The notes under the pieces are model-generated. The model had not been told where the DNA came from, ran no database searches, and was given only the letters and a program-made list of their open reading frames with translations. From positions 1 to 6,421 of the forward strand of contig WFRO01000501.1 of assembly GCA_015486475.1 (NCBI GenBank): a DNA stretch of 6,421 nucleotides, written 5' to 3'. This DNA comes from Bacteroidales bacterium. GTDB taxonomy: Bacteria > Bacteroidota > Bacteroidia > Bacteroidales > VadinHA17. Position 1 is the first letter of the stretch. Each line of letters starts with the position of its first letter. Positions 5,775-6,421 of this stretch are shown in pieces. A program made the position numbers and the translations under genes.

Positions 5775-6421
5775 ATCTCTTCCTCCACGCTCACCAGTGC
5801 CCCTTCCATCGAGAAAGGGGTGACCGAGGTGATATTCACCGTTACGAATTTTCCTATGAGTGAGGTGTCTCCTCCGGGCGAGAGGAAACGTACCGGGATC
5901 CGGCCCTCCGTATGCCCGGAAAGGTATCCGTCCTTGCGGTCTTTGCCCGTTACCAGCAGTGTCGCCGTCTGGTGCAGCATTGCCCGGGTGGCCCGCAGGG
6001 CACTCTCCTCCAGATCGGTGGTCAGACGATGCAGCCTGTCTTTTTTAACTTTCATGGGGATATCATCCTTCCAACGGGCGCTCACCGTCCCCGGCCGGGG
6101 AGAATATACGGCTATGTATGCCATATTGAACTCCATCTCGCGCAGAACCTGGCGTGTATGTTCGAACTGCTCCTCCGTCTCACCCGGAAATCCTACGATG
6201 ATATCCGTAAAAAGGGTGGTCTGCGGCAACTGCTCCCGGATGTAGCGTACGATCCTGCGGTAATCATCCACCGTATGCTTGCGGTTCATTCTCCTCAATA
6301 CCTCATCATCTCCCGCCTGCAGGGGCAGATGGATCTGTTTGGCCAGCGAGGAATGACGGGCGATGGCATCCACCACATCCGGCCCCATATCTCTGGGATG
6401 GGGAGAGGTGAAATAGACCCA
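5753..6421 (-). CDS. miaB: MiaB-type tRNA methylthiotransferase, C-terminal part
   Basis: The frame is open from the right edge to a TAG at 5755-5753, so 222 C-terminal residues are visible; the UPF0004 domain and the radical-SAM cysteines lie outside the window. The fragment begins WVYFTSPHPRD, then HLPLQAGDDEVLRRMNRKHT (31-50), TDIIVGFPGETEEQF (72-86) and YSPRPGT (106-112), followed by a TRAM domain at about 150-212. FTSPHPRD, MNRKHT and YSPRPGT place it with MiaB, which makes ms2i6A37 in tRNAs reading UNN codons. It is not a textbook match: the usual QSGS turn reads QAGDD, and from memory the usual Bacteroidota MiaB has a different middle region. A MiaB-like paralogue is therefore possible. 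An ATG at 6388 is not the start, because conserved sequence continues upstream to the window edge. It overlaps mtaB by 22 bases. Confidence 0.84.
   Translation of the reverse strand, partial: WVYFTSPHPRDMGPDVVDAIARHSSLAKQIHLPLQAGDDEVLRRMNRKHTVDDYRRIVRYIREQLPQTTLFTDIIVGFPGETEEQFEHTRQVLREMEFNMAYIAVYSPRPGTVSARWKDDIPMKVKKDRLHRLTTDLEESALRATRAMLHQTATLLVTGKDRKDGYLSGHTEGRIPVRFLSPGGDTSLIGKFVTVNITSVTPFSMEGALVSVEEEIWQESTK
5782..5786 (-). promoter_or_regulatory. Strong Shine-Dalgarno of mtaB inside the miaB-type gene
   Basis: GGAGG on the minus strand lies 7 bases before the mtaB ATG at 5774, within the last codons of the upstream gene. It fixes the mtaB start and stands out because most genes here lack a clear Shine-Dalgarno sequence. 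This fits translation by ribosomes finishing the upstream gene. Confidence 0.65.

Noticed and set aside
4599..6245. A 548-codon open frame on the + strand running across both methylthiotransferase genes
   Set aside because: It is fully antisense to two well-conserved genes in G/C-rich DNA, where opposite-strand stops are rare. Its translation has no recognisable domain and mixed composition rich in His, Arg and Gly.

Overview
The window looks like chromosomal DNA from a member of the Bacteroidota, probably the order Bacteroidales. Three things suggest this: promoter -7 boxes of the TAnnTTTG type (perfect matches upstream of the small winged-helix gene and of the glycerate kinase gene), the frequent lack of a Shine-Dalgarno sequence, and the style of the SlyD, DAACS transporter and MtaB proteins. 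This assignment is inference; no rRNA or other marker gene is present.

Layout, left to right. On the + strand: the C-terminal part of a SlyD-type FKBP prolyl isomerase (1-318) with a clear rho-independent terminator; a complete Glu/Asp-type cation symporter of the DAACS (GltP/GltT) family (430-1734); and a 73-residue winged-helix protein (1927-2148) with its own good promoter. A strong hairpin with an A tract on one side and a T tract on the other (2166-2199) separates these from the minus-strand genes and probably terminates transcription from both directions. On the - strand, read from right to left: the C-terminal half of a MiaB-type methylthiotransferase (runs off the right edge, ends at 5753), overlapping by 22 bp the start of mtaB (5774-4485); then a glycerate kinase (4441-3272); then a two-gene unit of a thioredoxin-like/glutaredoxin fusion (3125-2523) and a GroES-like protein (2501-2214).

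How the genes work together. The miaB-type and mtaB genes form a translationally coupled pair. By family, these enzymes add methylthio groups to A37 of different tRNA sets (the i6A class and the t6A class). The glycerate kinase has its own -7 box in the 43-bp gap behind mtaB. The most unusual unit is the fusion protein plus the GroES-like protein: an orphan GroES fold with no groEL beside it, lying 21 bp behind a protein that carries an intact glutaredoxin CPWC motif and a thioredoxin fold without CxxC. This hints at a redox or protein-folding stress role, but that is inference.

Most of the window is ordinary housekeeping DNA. I see no mobile element, CRISPR array, RNA gene or toxin-antitoxin system. 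Every gap between genes is shorter than 200 bp. No strong case for a wholly new system can be made; the best candidates for a second look are the fusion/GroES-like pair and the repeat-rich intergenic region upstream of it.
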